From VXNE01 sp965203615 (GTDB lineage Bacteria; Pseudomonadota; Gammaproteobacteria; Pseudomonadales; Azotimanducaceae), in NCBI GenBank assembly GCA_965203615.1, contig OZ241900.1, positions 744,001 through 808,000 of the forward strand: a DNA stretch of 64,000 nucleotides, in the 5' to 3' direction. Both the position numbers and the translations under genes were made by a program. Within the stretch, counting starts at the first letter, position 1, and each line of letters begins with the position of its first letter. Shown in pieces: positions 25,842-35,768 of this stretch. The notes beneath the pieces were generated by a model. It saw nothing but the letters and a program-made list of their open reading frames with translations, had not been told where the DNA came from and made no database searches.

Positions 25842-26746
25842 TCGTACCAGAGTTTGGACCGGCCGCCAAGCGCCAAGCTGTGGTCAGCCAATGGTGGGAG
25901 TTGGCAAAAGCGCAGTGAACACGCCAGCAGCCAGGCCAAGGGTCCGGCGCTTCCGAGAGCGCCCTGTCGCGGTCGAAGCGCGAGGACCGTCGTCCGTACG
26001 CCTCGACCGCGGATGCGGCGCTAGTGGCGGCTCAACCGTCAACCATTGTCGTCGGCCAAGTCTGCTCGGACTTCGGTCGGGGTCCGGCGAGGACGACCAA
26101 TCTCGGCCTCGGCCCTTTGGACGGCCAACCGCTTAAAAGTCGGTCCGACCACCGCCTCCGAGGGGCTTCTGCAGAGGCCCCCCGATGAACCCTCCCGAAG
26201 GTCCGATCAAGGAAATTCTGACAGACAAGACCGCTTGCGGGCTTCGGTCGCCTTAGGAGATAGAGCGCGGCCCGAAGGCAACGTTATGTTGATCTCTACA
26301 TAACGTTGCCTTCGGCCCGCGCTCTAGTCGCCTACGGCGACACGAACCGACCTCTCCAGCGCCGTCCCGCCTTCCCGAATCCACCGACGCTCGGGGCGAA
26401 CGGACGCGGGCGCGGATCGTGGCGCGCGGCCGACCGCGTCGCTCAAGCCCGGGGCCCTACGGGCGGCGCTGACGTGCCGGCCTTGACGCTGCCACCGGCG
26501 CTGCCGGGAGTGCCTCGGCGTCTACCGCGTCCACAAGGGCTGCCTGTGGTACGGCCTCGGGCGACCACGCGCGCGTCGGGGCGGCGCGGTTCGCCAACGG
26601 CTGGCTGGTGGCGCAGTTCCCGTGGAAGCCGCGAACCATGCCCCGCGTCCTACACGGGCTGAACACCGTTCCCATCCGAATGGACCGCCAACCCCAAGAC
26701 GTATCGGAAGGGTCAGGCGACCTAAGGTGTGTCTTCGGAGTGTCCT
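25842..26746. other. 900-bp gene-free stretch with palindromes
   Basis: No frame resembling a protein family was found. Besides the long inverted repeat at 26248-26340, there is a near-perfect 20-bp palindrome at about 26160-26180 (GGGGCTTCTGCAGAGGCCCC). A Cys-rich frame on the plus strand near 26480-26540 might be a decayed transposase or zinc protein, but it could not be identified. Confidence 0.4.
26248..26340. repeat. Long inverted repeat with arms of about 42 bp
   Basis: The left arm 26248-26289 and right arm 26298-26340 are inverted copies separated by only 8 bases. The inner 28 bp differ at one position and the outer part at three or four. The arm sequence runs GAGCGCGGCCCGAAGGCAAC then GTTATGT. 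It would extrude as a long cruciform or fold into a very stable RNA hairpin. No T-tract follows. It may be a collapsed pair of mobile element ends, a strong terminator for zorA-side transcription, or a recombination site. Confidence 0.8.
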
Positions 26747-27103
26747 CTAGTAATTGCAACCTGCTGAAAGAATTCGGCACTCCCTACCCTTCGTAGATAG
26801 GCAAGACTCCAGGGCTTGGAGTTTCGCTTCTGCGAGCGTGTTGCCAATACCTGTCTTGATGAACTGATGTTCCGGTGAATCAGCGATCGCACCACATTTA
26901 TCGAATACTGTGTCTATGACGCATGCCGTGTGTCTACACATGGATAAGGCGTTTTCAACTGCCTCATCCTGTGTTGAACGGCCCACGGAGAATCCGATCT
27001 CTTTTCCGATTCCTGCGTGTGCGATGGCACCATAGCGCTGGTCGGTCATAGCGCATCCAGACAAACTGATCGAAAGTACCAGCACACCTGTTGTAAATCT
27101 CAT
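26747..27103 (-). CDS. Small lipoprotein with DUF4189-like domain
   Basis: The 118-residue product starts with a lipoprotein signal (MRFTTGVLVLSISLSGC, Cys at 17), so it should be lipid-anchored. It continues with a DUF4189-like domain: QRYGAIAHAG, then a helix with EAVENALSMCRHTACVI and a CGAIA motif, with paired cysteines likely in disulfides. ATG 27103 is preceded by GGAGGATAGG, a strong ribosome binding site; upstream in-frame starts are rejected. GC is lower than the surroundings, suggesting transfer. Function unknown. Confidence 0.75.
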   Translation of the reverse strand: MRFTTGVLVLSISLSGCAMTDQRYGAIAHAGIGKEIGFSVGRSTQDEAVENALSMCRHTACVIDTVFDKCGAIADSPEHQFIKTGIGNTLAEAKLQALESCLSTKGRECRILSAGCNY

Positions 27104-27289
27104 CCTATCCTCCACGTAAGAACGTGTCAGTTCACCTCCAGCTAGGAGGACGACCAAAAATTTTATCGAGCCCCGTCCCTGGCGGCAAAGCCAGCAGGTT
27201 GAACCCACGCAACATCGTCGCCAATCCGAAGTGCGCAATCCTCACTTGCAGTTTCACCGGTCAAGACTGCTGTTGCTGACAACTTTAAA

Positions 27290-27589
27290 TTGCCCATTTT
27301 TGTTCACGAAGGGGAGAAGCGTCAATTTCAAATGGATACACTACCCAGGCGAAAGTACCCCGCAGCAACTGAACTGGCGGCAGACTTCGAACTGGCCAGG
27401 CTGATTGCAAACGATACCAAGCACTTCCTGTCCAAAGTCGACACCCGCGTTCAAACGGGCTTCCGCTCCGGTTTCAGTGACGCGTTTGCACGCCCATTGA
27501 ATGTCGTGTATCCAGACGGGCGGATCGACTCTGCGGACGGGCTAATTGGAAGGCTGGTTGATTTCTGGAAAACTCGAATCCCAACGTAA
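27290..27589 (+). CDS. Short hypothetical protein
   Basis: This is an open frame of 99 codons from TTG 27290, or 85 from ATG 27332, in a low-GC pocket. Residues include RRKYPAATELAADFELARLI and VVYPDGRIDSADGLIGRLVD. No family was recognised. AAGGGGAGAAG lies 15-20 bases before the ATG, a poor spacing. It might be the end of a truncated gene rather than a whole one. Confidence 0.3.
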   Translation: MPIFVHEGEKRQFQMDTLPRRKYPAATELAADFELARLIANDTKHFLSKVDTRVQTGFRSGFSDAFARPLNVVYPDGRIDSADGLIGRLVDFWKTRIPT

Positions 27590-27744
27590 GCTGCCTGGTC
27601 TGGCTGCACCGGCATGAGCCGGCTTGCCTTTGACATCCGCCACGCTCCCAGAGCCCGAGACTGGACTCCCGCCTACAGCGCCACGGCGCGACATCGGCGA
27701 GCGGACGACTCCCGCGCTCATCCGACCGGGCTGTCAGTGACGCC

Positions 27745-28989
27745 TTGAACGCGTCGGCTTCAGTGGCGAGGGCGTTCCTGATGCGCTGTGTCGGCGCAGG
27801 GGCCAGCCTGGGTTACGCCCTCCTGCTCGCGGACGTACTGGCACCGGTCGCCATGGGGGAGTTCGCGGTCGCCGTCTCCGTGGCGGTGATCGCCGCGACG
27901 TTAGCCAAGTGCGGCCTCGACGCTCACCTCATGCGGCGCGCCGCCGAGCGCCCGGAAGCCGTCGGGCGTCTCGCGGTGCGCTGCCTGGCGATGGCAGGGA
28001 CTGCGGGAGCGGTTGCCGGGGCGGTATGCGGGGCCGTCGGATTCGTCACTCGCCCCGACGCGGCGGTGACGTTCGCCATGATGCAGGTTGCGGTTCCGTT
28101 CCTGGCGATGGGTTTCGTGCTGGCGGGACTGCTGAAGTCAGGCAACCTGCCCGCCGCGGCGGTCTTTCTCGAGACGGGCGGCTGGCAGACCGCGATGTGC
28201 GCCTCGGCCGTCGCCATGCGTTTTGCCGGCAGCGATTCCCTCGCGGTCGTCGCGGTCTGTTTTACGGCGGGATCCGCGCTCGCGCTGGTGGCCGGGCTCG
28301 CCGTCGCCCGCGGTTTCGTGTTCGGATCCGATCCGCCGCAGGCGGACACCGCAATCCGGTTCCGGGAGACGGCGCCGCTGGCGGCCGTCTCGGTGTGCCA
28401 CGTGCTGGTGCGCTGGACGGACGTGCTGTGGCTCGCCTGGTGGTTCGACGCGACCACGGTGGCGGTCTATACGGTCTGCACGCGGCTCGCCGGCGGCATC
28501 GCCGTCGTGGGCCACGCGGTGAGGGCCGTCGCGGCGCCCCGGTTCGCGCGCCATCATCGGCGCGGCGAGACGCGCGCCCTGCGTGTGGAATTCCGCCGGG
28601 CGCTCGCGACCTCTGCCCTCTGCGCGACGCTCGGCGCGACGGCGTTGGTACTGCTCGGGCCGTTCGTGCTTCGACTGCTCGGCTCGGACTCGCCCTATTC
28701 GGACGGCGCCGGCATCCTGCAGGCTGCGGCGGTGCTGATGGCGGTGCACGTGACGCTGGCGACGGTCGGCGATCTTGCGGCGATGTCGGGCCGGGCGGCG
28801 GATCATCTCAAGGGCGCGGCGGCAATGCTGCTCGTGCAGCAGGCGGCGTACGTGGTGCTGATTCCGCAGTTCGGAATGGCGGGGGCGCTGGCCGGTTTCG
28901 CGCTGCCGCAGGCCTTGGCGTCTCTGCTCACGCTCGCGCTGTTGCGGCGGCGGCGGGAGTTCGGCTGGCTGGCGCGAGGGTCCGATTGA
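27745..28989 (+). CDS. Polysaccharide flippase-like membrane protein
   Basis: This 414-residue, strongly hydrophobic protein has about twelve membrane segments and the internal two-fold layout of oligosaccharide flippases (Wzx/MATE superfamily). The RARFLM-like amphipathic N-terminus (ASVARAFLMRCVGAGASLGY) and the GPFVLRLLGSDSPYSDG loop are typical. It probably moves lipid-linked sugar units across the inner membrane. TTG 27745 is the apparent start. It is separated from the glycan operon at 36-42 kb only by the large surface protein gene, so it may provide that cluster's missing flippase. Confidence 0.75.
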   Translation: MNASASVARAFLMRCVGAGASLGYALLLADVLAPVAMGEFAVAVSVAVIAATLAKCGLDAHLMRRAAERPEAVGRLAVRCLAMAGTAGAVAGAVCGAVGFVTRPDAAVTFAMMQVAVPFLAMGFVLAGLLKSGNLPAAAVFLETGGWQTAMCASAVAMRFAGSDSLAVVAVCFTAGSALALVAGLAVARGFVFGSDPPQADTAIRFRETAPLAAVSVCHVLVRWTDVLWLAWWFDATTVAVYTVCTRLAGGIAVVGHAVRAVAAPRFARHHRRGETRALRVEFRRALATSALCATLGATALVLLGPFVLRLLGSDSPYSDGAGILQAAAVLMAVHVTLATVGDLAAMSGRAADHLKGAAAMLLVQQAAYVVLIPQFGMAGALAGFALPQALASLLTLALLRRRREFGWLARGSD

Positions 28990-29138
28990 TGGGCGACCAG
29001 TGCGAAGCTCCATCCCGGGATCGGTGTAACCGTTCGGTCGTGCCGGTATGGCCGATCCTGGCGGTCGACCGACGGCTACCCCCAGTCAAGATAGACGCGA
29101 AGCGACCCCGCGATCCACGAAGCCGCTTCGCCGTTTGA

Positions 29139-29318
29139 TCACCTCGAGCGCGGTGGATTGTTGCCGCGCCCCCCACCCGACGGGTTGCCGGTTGTGCTCG
29201 GGGCATTTGACGGGCGTCCGCCGCCGCCGGACCTCCCGCCGCCGGACCTCCCGCCGCCGGATCTTCCACCGCCGGATCTTCCGCCTCCGCCGCCTGCGCT
29301 TCCTCCTCGTCTGCTCAT
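29139..29318 (-). CDS. Glycine/serine/arginine-rich small protein
   Basis: The 59-residue product consists largely of GGGRS repeats (MSRRGGSAGGGGGRSGGGRS at the start), ending with GNPSGGGRGNNPPRSR. It is preceded by AGGAG 7 bases before ATG 29318, which argues for real translation. The DNA repeat at 29224-29283 encodes the central units. It is basic and disordered; similar Gly-rich basic peptides bind nucleic acid, but no function is assigned. Confidence 0.5.
   Translation of the reverse strand: MSRRGGSAGGGGGRSGGGRSGGGRSGGGRSGGGGRPSNAPSTTGNPSGGGRGNNPPRSR
29224..29283. repeat. Four tandem 15-bp repeats inside the Gly-rich gene
   Basis: CCGCCGGACCTCCCG occurs twice, followed by two copies with CCGCCGGATCTTCC plus one variable base. 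On the minus strand each unit encodes five residues of the GGGRS motif, so copy number changes would keep the frame. Confidence 0.85.
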
Positions 29319-29771
29319 GTCTTGCTCCTGTTCTAGTTGATCAACCGGTATCCGCCGCTCTCCGGCTTCCACCAGTAGTCAGGATGCTACGCCAAAGCAC
29401 ATGAACACGGAGTGAACACCAAGGCCAGCCATCACGGCGAGTTTTGTACCGGCAGCACCGAACGCTTACCGGGATCGTGACCAGGGCGGATCTTGAACCT
29501 TGGCCCCTCGCCTGCGTCCGCAACCGCTTTACCCTGCCCCGAACACTATTGATCCCGATGCGGCGAGAGCGCCGGGAGGCCGGAAGATGCGACAGCCGAC
29601 TCCGGGCCTTCAGCGGACCCGGAGACTGGCAGCATGAAAGGTTCCGCTCCCGACGCGGACGCCGCGTCCCCGCCAGCCAGTTCCACGGAAGACGGCGGGA
29701 ACGCCGGCGCGCCGCGCCGGGAACGGATTCGGGGAACCCGCGGCGGAGCCATCCGCTCGCGGGCGCCCGTC
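29319..29771. other. Gap between small protein gene and surface protein 3' end
   Basis: No gene was recognised in about 450 bp. Around 29488-29520 the minus strand has a GGTTCAAGATCC-like stretch recalling a tRNA T-arm, without the rest of a tRNA. Confidence 0.35.
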
Positions 29772-32700
29772 TCACCAGCGCATTTCGGTTCGCAGCTCCG
29801 CGCCCCAGGCGGGGCCTTCGAGGGTCTCCTGTCGCCGCAGGCCGAGTCCGATGGACAGCGCGCGCCGCAGCCACTCGGGCTTGGCGGCGTAGGCGGCGCC
29901 GAACCGCAGCGCGTCCCCGGCGGGACCCGTGCGCTGGAACCCCAGCGTCGGGGTCAGCAGCCCGCGCAGCCGCCGCGACTCGATGCCGTAGCCGAGTTCG
30001 GCGTTGAGCGTCATTCCGGCATCGGCGGCCGCGAACGGCGGCGCCGGGCCCGTCGCCGGCATCGCGCCCCGGCCCCACACGAAATTGGAGGCGCCGGGCC
30101 GGCCCCAGCTCGGCGCGAGCGAGGCGAACAGCCCCGTGCCGTCGGGCGCGGCCTTGACCGTGAGCGTGGCGGCGGCGCCCGATTCCCGGTAGTCCGCGCC
30201 GCCGGCGAGGGCCATCGAGCGCCCGCGCAGTTCGAACTCCATGCGCGTCCCGGCGTAGCGCAACCCGGCCTCGCCCTCGTAGCCGGCCTCGGCCGTGTCG
30301 CCGCCGCCGTCGTAGCGGGCGTTGATCCGGACATACGGCGAGAAGCGGCCCGTGCCGGCGACTTCCACGCCGGCGCGGGCGCGATGCGCCGCCGAATCGA
30401 GTTCCGCGAGCGCGGCCTCGCCGTCCACGTCGAGCGTCGCCGCGCCGACGTCGGCCAGCACGGAGATGCGCACGGCCTCGAAGTCCGCCAGCGCATGGCG
30501 CAGCCCGGCCGCGCCCAGGCGCATGCCGAGATCGCCGCGGGGGACGTCGCCCTCGGCGCCGTCGCGCTCGAGCGTCGCCGCGCCGCTCCCGGCGCCGAGC
30601 ATGGCCCACAGTTCCGTGCCGCCCGGGAGCGCGCCCCTCGCGTACGGATACACCGCCGCGAGATCGGTCGTCAGCCGCCCGGCGCCCGGGGCGTCTCCGG
30701 CGAACGTGTATTTCGCCTGCCCGCGCCCGCGCGAGAGCGCCAGGCCGCCCAGCCAGCGTTCGCCGAAGCGCCGGTCCGCGCCCAGGTACGCCGTGCGCCA
30801 TTCGCCGTCGAAGCGCGAAGCGCCCCCGCCGCCGCTGAAGTTCTGCACGTCGCCCATGCCCCACACCGTCAATCCCGACAGGGGAGAAGGCGCGCGGCCG
30901 TCGCGCTCCTCCCCGGCGCTCGGCGCGACGGAGAAGGCGAACGAGCGGTTCCAGAGGTTGCCGCCGACCGCCGGCGCGCCGGCGGAGGCGCCGCCCGGCG
31001 GCATCGCGTGGCCGGCCGGCAACCCGCCGGGCGGCTCCATCCCCTCGCCGCTCGCGCGGCCCCGGCCCGCGTCGAAGCCGGCCCCGGGCCATGCGGCGGC
31101 CGCCGGACCGGAGTCGGGCGGGGCCCATGGGCCGATCGGGCCGGCCGCGGGGCCGCCCGGCGCGGCCGGTCCGCCCGCCGGAGCGGGCAGGCCGAGCAGC
31201 GCGGATAGGGTCGCCAGGGCATCGATGTCCTCGAGCGCGGGCAGCGCCCGCGCTTCGCTGTCGGAGGCCGCCATGCGCGCGCCCACGACGCCGGCGGCGC
31301 CGGACAGCAGCGAGCGCGAGAGCCCGTCGAGCGCCAGCCCCAGCGCCTCGGCCTCCTCGTCGGAGACCGCCTTGACCGTGACCGCGAACGTGACGCTCGC
31401 CGCGCCGCCCGGGTTGCTGGCGGTGACGGTGATCCGCGCGGCCCCCACCGCTTCGCCGCGCAACCGCGCGGCCGCGCCCGCCGCTTCGGCGGCGCCGCCG
31501 AACGACGCCACGGAGGCGTCGCTGGAGGCGAACGCGAAAACAAGGTCCTCCCCCGCCAGCGCGGCGGAGGCGTCCACCGCGATGTCCCGGCCGCCCGCCA
31601 CCAGCTCGATGTCGGGCAATGCGCCCGCGAGCGCGGGCGCCGCCACCGTGGTGCGCGCCGCGGCCGTCGCCCATGCGCTCTCGCCGTCGCCGAGCGAGCG
31701 CACCCGCACCTCGTAGGCGCTGCGCGCGGCCAGCCCGTCGATCGCCGCGCCGGCGGACGTGCCGCGGTGGGGGTGATCCGTCCACTCGCCGACTTGCCGG
31801 TCCTCTGCCCGCCGGTACTGCACTTCGTAGCCGTCCAGCCTCGCGCCGATGTCCGAAGGCGCCGTCCAGTCGAGCTCGATGCGGTCCGGGCCGGTCGCCG
31901 CGGCCGTCACGCCGGCGGGCGCGCCGGGCGGCTCCTCGACGTTCTCGACCGTGACCGTCACCGCGAAGCCGCGGTTCGCCGCCGGCGGCGCGTCGCGGTC
32001 ATCCCGCCCGCCGCCGCCCGCGGCGGCGACGAACGTGTATTCGGCCTGGCGCTCATAGTCCAGCGTCACGCCTTCGGCGATGTGCAGCGCGCCGTTCGCG
32101 TCGATGGCGAACGCGCGGTGGTCCGCGCCCCGGCTCGACAGCGACAGCGCGCGTCCCCCGGCGCCGTCGAGCAGGCCCCCGAGCCAGCCCACCGCGGCGC
32201 CGGCGGCGTGGTTCTCCGCCACCGCGAACCCCGCGGCGCCGCCGTCTCCGTCCGCCCGGCCGACGAGTCCCGCCAGCACGTCTTTTACGGTGATCTCCAG
32301 CGACGTCTGGCTGCCCGCCGAAATGCCCTCCGGCAGGTTGTCCGTGTCGATCGCCACCGTGAACTTCTCGTCGTCGGTGTCCTTGTCGATCGAGGTGCCC
32401 ACCCACCACGTGCTCAATTTCCGGCCGCCGCCGATCCGCCTGGGGTGCGCGCCCTCGTGCACGTCGCCCGGCTCGGTGTCGATCCCCGTCACGTTCACCG
32501 GGATGGTGATCTCTTCCCAGAAATTGACCGGCGCCGGCGCCGACAGGACCACCGTGAGTTCCGCCGAGGAGCCTTCGTCCACCCTGAGGGACTTCGCCGA
32601 CAGCGAGACGCGCACCCCCTTCGTCCCGGTCCCGGGATCCACCGTCGCGCTGTCCTCGATCGTGATCTCCGCCGAAGACGGGCTGCCTATCGTCAGCCAG

Positions 32701-35700
32701 GTCAGCCAGCCGTACTGATCGGCCTGCTCCAGATGGACCCGGAACCGCTCGTCGTCCGGGTCGGTGTCGCGGTACGTCTGCACCGTGAACTCCGCCGAGG
32801 TCTCCCCGGCGGGGACGCGGACCAGAATCGTGGTTTCCCGCACATCCTCGTCCTCGTCGGGGTCGTGTTCGGTGGTGATCCCGCTCACCCGGACCAGGAT
32901 GTCCGCCCCCAACCCGCCGGACGACGCCGGCACCGGCCGGGAGAACACCAGCGACAATCTCGCCTCCTCGCCCTCCGCCACCGAGGCGTCGATCGCCCGC
33001 AGCGTCACGGTGGAGGTCTCGTCGTCGACGATATCGATCTCCACCGAGGCCGGACTGCCGGCCCGCACATACGGCGGCAGGTCGGCGCTGTCCAGCGACA
33101 CCGTGAACCGCTCGCCGTGGCCGTCGTCGTCCTGGTTCGCCTGTATGCCGACCTGTCCGGTGGTGTCCCCGGCGTCGATGCGGATGCCCGCCGGCGTCTC
33201 GTAGTCGCCGGGCTCGGCGGTGTCCTCGGCCTTGCCTTCCCCGGCGATGCCGTACCTCAGCGGGATGGTCACCGCCACGGCCAGCGCCTCGGTGAGCGTG
33301 GCCGTCAACGCCACGCTGGAGCCTTCCGCCACGTTGCCGGGCGCCGACAGCGACACCGACGGGCGGCCCTCGTCGTCGACGATCGTCACGACCGCCGAGG
33401 ACGGGCTGCCCGCGGTGACCTCCGACGGCAGCGAGCCCAGCGCCGCCGTCAGCGTCTCGTCGTCCTGGTCGGCGTCCTGGTTGGTCCGGATCGTCAATGT
33501 GCCCCTGGATTGCCCGGCCGGGATCGCGATGCTGACCGGGGACGGCAGGCTGTAGTCGCCGGACTCCGCCGTGCCCGCGGTCACCGTCACGGGAATCGTC
33601 ACCGCGCCCGGGAGCAAGGAGGACAGGCGCGCGGTCACCGTTCCGGCGTCGCCCTCCAGCACCGCTTCGTCGGCGGACAGGGACACCGACGGCGTTTCGT
33701 CGTCGTCGATGACGATCCGCACCGAACCGGGGTCGCCGACCGCCAGGCCCGAGGGCAAGGCGCCGAACAGCACCGTGAACGCCTCGTCGTCGTTGTCGGC
33801 GTCCTGGTTCGCGGTGATCGTCCCCGTGCCCGAAGTCTGGCCGGCGGCGATGGCGATGGAGGAGAGCGCGCTGTAGTCGCCCGCTTCGGCCGTCACCCGC
33901 CGCTGTCTCAGCGGCACCGCCACGTCGCTCGAGAGCGCCTCGGCCAGGGTCGCCGTGACCGTCACCGCCTGGCCCTCCGCCACCGTGGCGGGCGAGGCCG
34001 ACAGCGACACCGCGGTCTCGTCGTCCTCGATCGTGATCTGGACCGACGACGGACTTCCCACCAGCGCGTCGGCGGTGGGCAGTCGCCCGATCGACACCGT
34101 GAACGTCTCGTCGTCCGCGTCCGCGTCGTGCCTGGTGGAGATCGTGCCCGTGGCGCTGGTCTCGCCGGCCCCGATCGATATGAAGTCCCGGGTTCCGGTA
34201 TCGGTCCTCTCCGCCGTGCCCCGCCGCAGCGTCAGCGGCACCGACAGCCTCCGCGCGAGCGGCTCCGACAGCGTCACCGTCAGCGTGACCCGCGATCCCT
34301 CCGGGACCGGGTTGGGCGCGGCGGACAGCCGCACCTTCGGCCGGCCCTCGTCGTCCGCGATCGTGATCCGCACCGAGGACGGGCTGCCCGCGACGACCCC
34401 CGTCGGCAGCGTCCCCAGCGACACCGTGAAGCTCTCGTCGTTCTCGCCCGCGTCGTTGTTCGTCGCGATCTCGCCCGAGCCCGACACCGCGCCGGCGGCG
34501 ATGGTGATGGAGGCCAGCGCGCCGATGTCGCCCGACTCCGCCGTGTTCGGCGCGGCCGTGGAGATCGTCACCGGAATCGTCGCGGCGCTCGCAAGCGGCC
34601 GCGACGCCGTCGCCGTGACCGTCACCGCCTGGCCTTCCGGCACCGGGTTCGGGGAGGCCGAGAGCGTGATCGCGGGCAGCGACGGCGTGCCGCTCCCGAA
34701 CGCCCAGACGCCGTCGCCGACGGCGTTCGTCGCCCGCACCCGCACCCGGTAGGCGGTGCCGTTGGCCAGGCCCGTGATGTTCTGCGCGGCCGTGGGCGGG
34801 GAGGTCTCGGTGCGCGAGACCGCCACCCAGGCCGCCGACGCGTCGCTGCCCGAGGCCGCCGCGGAGTCCGCGACCGTGCCCGCGACAGCCGAGGTGTAGT
34901 GCACGTCGTAGCCGGTGAGCGTCCCGGAGGGCGCGGTCCAGGACAGGTTCAGCTGCTGGCTGCGCGGCTTGACCTTCAGGTTCGCGGGGGCGGCGGGCAC
35001 GTTCGCCCGCGTGACCGTCACGGTGTAGGTCTTCGTCGTGGTGCCGTCCGCGGCGGTGACCTCGACCGTGACGGCGTTCTCTCCCATCGACAGCGGGATG
35101 GCGGCGCTCGCGGTGCCGCTGGTCACCGTCGCCAGGCTCGACCCCTTGCCCACCTTCACGGTGGCGCTTGCGTTGTTGACCGTCGGGGTGATTTTGAGGT
35201 GCGTCGTCGTGACCGGCACCGTCGCCGTGTAGGCGGTGACGGAGGCCGAGAAGGTCGAGGGGTCGAGCGTCAGCGCCGAGAACGCGCCCGCGGCGCTGGT
35301 GCCCGCGCTCGCCGTCAGGGCGGACAGGGTGGCGTCCTCGGTGGGGGACCCCGGTTCCGTCAGGCTCAGCGAGACCGTGTCCCCGACGCTCCAGCCCGGG
35401 TTGTTCGACCAGATCATCCAAGCGCCGCTCGTCGTGGCGTCGGCGATGACGTAGGAGTTGGAAGTGCCGACGACGTTCAGCGTCAGCCCGGTGAGGGCGG
35501 TCTTGGCGGCAGCGCCAGTGAGACCGGAGAACCACACTTCCAAGTTTGTCCGGCCTGGCGGGTTGGCCAAGATCCCGGCGAACGTATAGGTGGTGCCTCC
35601 ATGGGTGAAATCGTCGTCGCTGAGGGTGGCGGCGGTCGAGCACTTATTGGCGGTGGTGCTATGACCATTGTTGCAGCCTCTACCGGTTGCCGATTTCACG

Positions 35701-35768
35701 TTCAGCGTGGCGGACCAGACGGTGGTGGTCTGCGCCTCCGCGGGCGCGGCGGCGAACAGCGAGAGCAT
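29772..35768 (-). CDS. Giant Calx-beta surface protein with C-terminal outer-membrane barrel
   Basis: The 1998-residue protein in order: the end of a signal peptide (LFAAAPAEAQ); an N-terminal domain with WSATLNV and WSVGDTVSLSL; a cadherin-like beta-sandwich (about 150-255); FN3 (about 258-360); and seven Calx-beta repeats (about 365-1120, each opening like VSLSASPATVAEGQ). A cadherin-like unit, FN3 and an Ig-like domain follow. A C-terminal region of about 330 residues has alternating amphipathic strands and ends in EMRW, like an autotransporter barrel. Likely an adhesin. No ATG/GTG/TTG in frame precedes 35768, but in-frame codons upstream encode RRLSTSLPVLAFLAG, an ideal signal-peptide start. 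The true start is therefore lost by frameshift or set by the octamer repeat upstream. Confidence 0.75.
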   Translation of the reverse strand: MLSLFAAAPAEAQTTTVWSATLNVKSATGRGCNNGHSTTANKCSTAATLSDDDFTHGGTTYTFAGILANPPGRTNLEVWFSGLTGAAAKTALTGLTLNVVGTSNSYVIADATTSGAWMIWSNNPGWSVGDTVSLSLTEPGSPTEDATLSALTASAGTSAAGAFSALTLDPSTFSASVTAYTATVPVTTTHLKITPTVNNASATVKVGKGSSLATVTSGTASAAIPLSMGENAVTVEVTAADGTTTKTYTVTVTRANVPAAPANLKVKPRSQQLNLSWTAPSGTLTGYDVHYTSAVAGTVADSAAASGSDASAAWVAVSRTETSPPTAAQNITGLANGTAYRVRVRATNAVGDGVWAFGSGTPSLPAITLSASPNPVPEGQAVTVTATASRPLASAATIPVTISTAAPNTAESGDIGALASITIAAGAVSGSGEIATNNDAGENDESFTVSLGTLPTGVVAGSPSSVRITIADDEGRPKVRLSAAPNPVPEGSRVTLTVTLSEPLARRLSVPLTLRRGTAERTDTGTRDFISIGAGETSATGTISTRHDADADDETFTVSIGRLPTADALVGSPSSVQITIEDDETAVSLSASPATVAEGQAVTVTATLAEALSSDVAVPLRQRRVTAEAGDYSALSSIAIAAGQTSGTGTITANQDADNDDEAFTVLFGALPSGLAVGDPGSVRIVIDDDETPSVSLSADEAVLEGDAGTVTARLSSLLPGAVTIPVTVTAGTAESGDYSLPSPVSIAIPAGQSRGTLTIRTNQDADQDDETLTAALGSLPSEVTAGSPSSAVVTIVDDEGRPSVSLSAPGNVAEGSSVALTATLTEALAVAVTIPLRYGIAGEGKAEDTAEPGDYETPAGIRIDAGDTTGQVGIQANQDDDGHGERFTVSLDSADLPPYVRAGSPASVEIDIVDDETSTVTLRAIDASVAEGEEARLSLVFSRPVPASSGGLGADILVRVSGITTEHDPDEDEDVRETTILVRVPAGETSAEFTVQTYRDTDPDDERFRVHLEQADQYGWLTWLTIGSPSSAEITIEDSATVDPGTGTKGVRVSLSAKSLRVDEGSSAELTVVLSAPAPVNFWEEITIPVNVTGIDTEPGDVHEGAHPRRIGGGRKLSTWWVGTSIDKDTDDEKFTVAIDTDNLPEGISAGSQTSLEITVKDVLAGLVGRADGDGGAAGFAVAENHAAGAAVGWLGGLLDGAGGRALSLSSRGADHRAFAIDANGALHIAEGVTLDYERQAEYTFVAAAGGGGRDDRDAPPAANRGFAVTVTVENVEEPPGAPAGVTAAATGPDRIELDWTAPSDIGARLDGYEVQYRRAEDRQVGEWTDHPHRGTSAGAAIDGLAARSAYEVRVRSLGDGESAWATAAARTTVAAPALAGALPDIELVAGGRDIAVDASAALAGEDLVFAFASSDASVASFGGAAEAAGAAARLRGEAVGAARITVTASNPGGAASVTFAVTVKAVSDEEAEALGLALDGLSRSLLSGAAGVVGARMAASDSEARALPALEDIDALATLSALLGLPAPAGGPAAPGGPAAGPIGPWAPPDSGPAAAAWPGAGFDAGRGRASGEGMEPPGGLPAGHAMPPGGASAGAPAVGGNLWNRSFAFSVAPSAGEERDGRAPSPLSGLTVWGMGDVQNFSGGGGASRFDGEWRTAYLGADRRFGERWLGGLALSRGRGQAKYTFAGDAPGAGRLTTDLAAVYPYARGALPGGTELWAMLGAGSGAATLERDGAEGDVPRGDLGMRLGAAGLRHALADFEAVRISVLADVGAATLDVDGEAALAELDSAAHRARAGVEVAGTGRFSPYVRINARYDGGGDTAEAGYEGEAGLRYAGTRMEFELRGRSMALAGGADYRESGAAATLTVKAAPDGTGLFASLAPSWGRPGASNFVWGRGAMPATGPAPPFAAADAGMTLNAELGYGIESRRLRGLLTPTLGFQRTGPAGDALRFGAAYAAKPEWLRRALSIGLGLRRQETLEGPAWGAELRTEMRW

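Noticed and set aside
29224..29283. Possible CRISPR or iteron array
   Set aside because: Contiguous 15-bp units without spacers that encode amino-acid repeats in a small gene.
29480..29525. T-arm-like sequence suggesting a tRNA remnant
   Set aside because: No acceptor, D-arm or anticodon arm can be paired with it.
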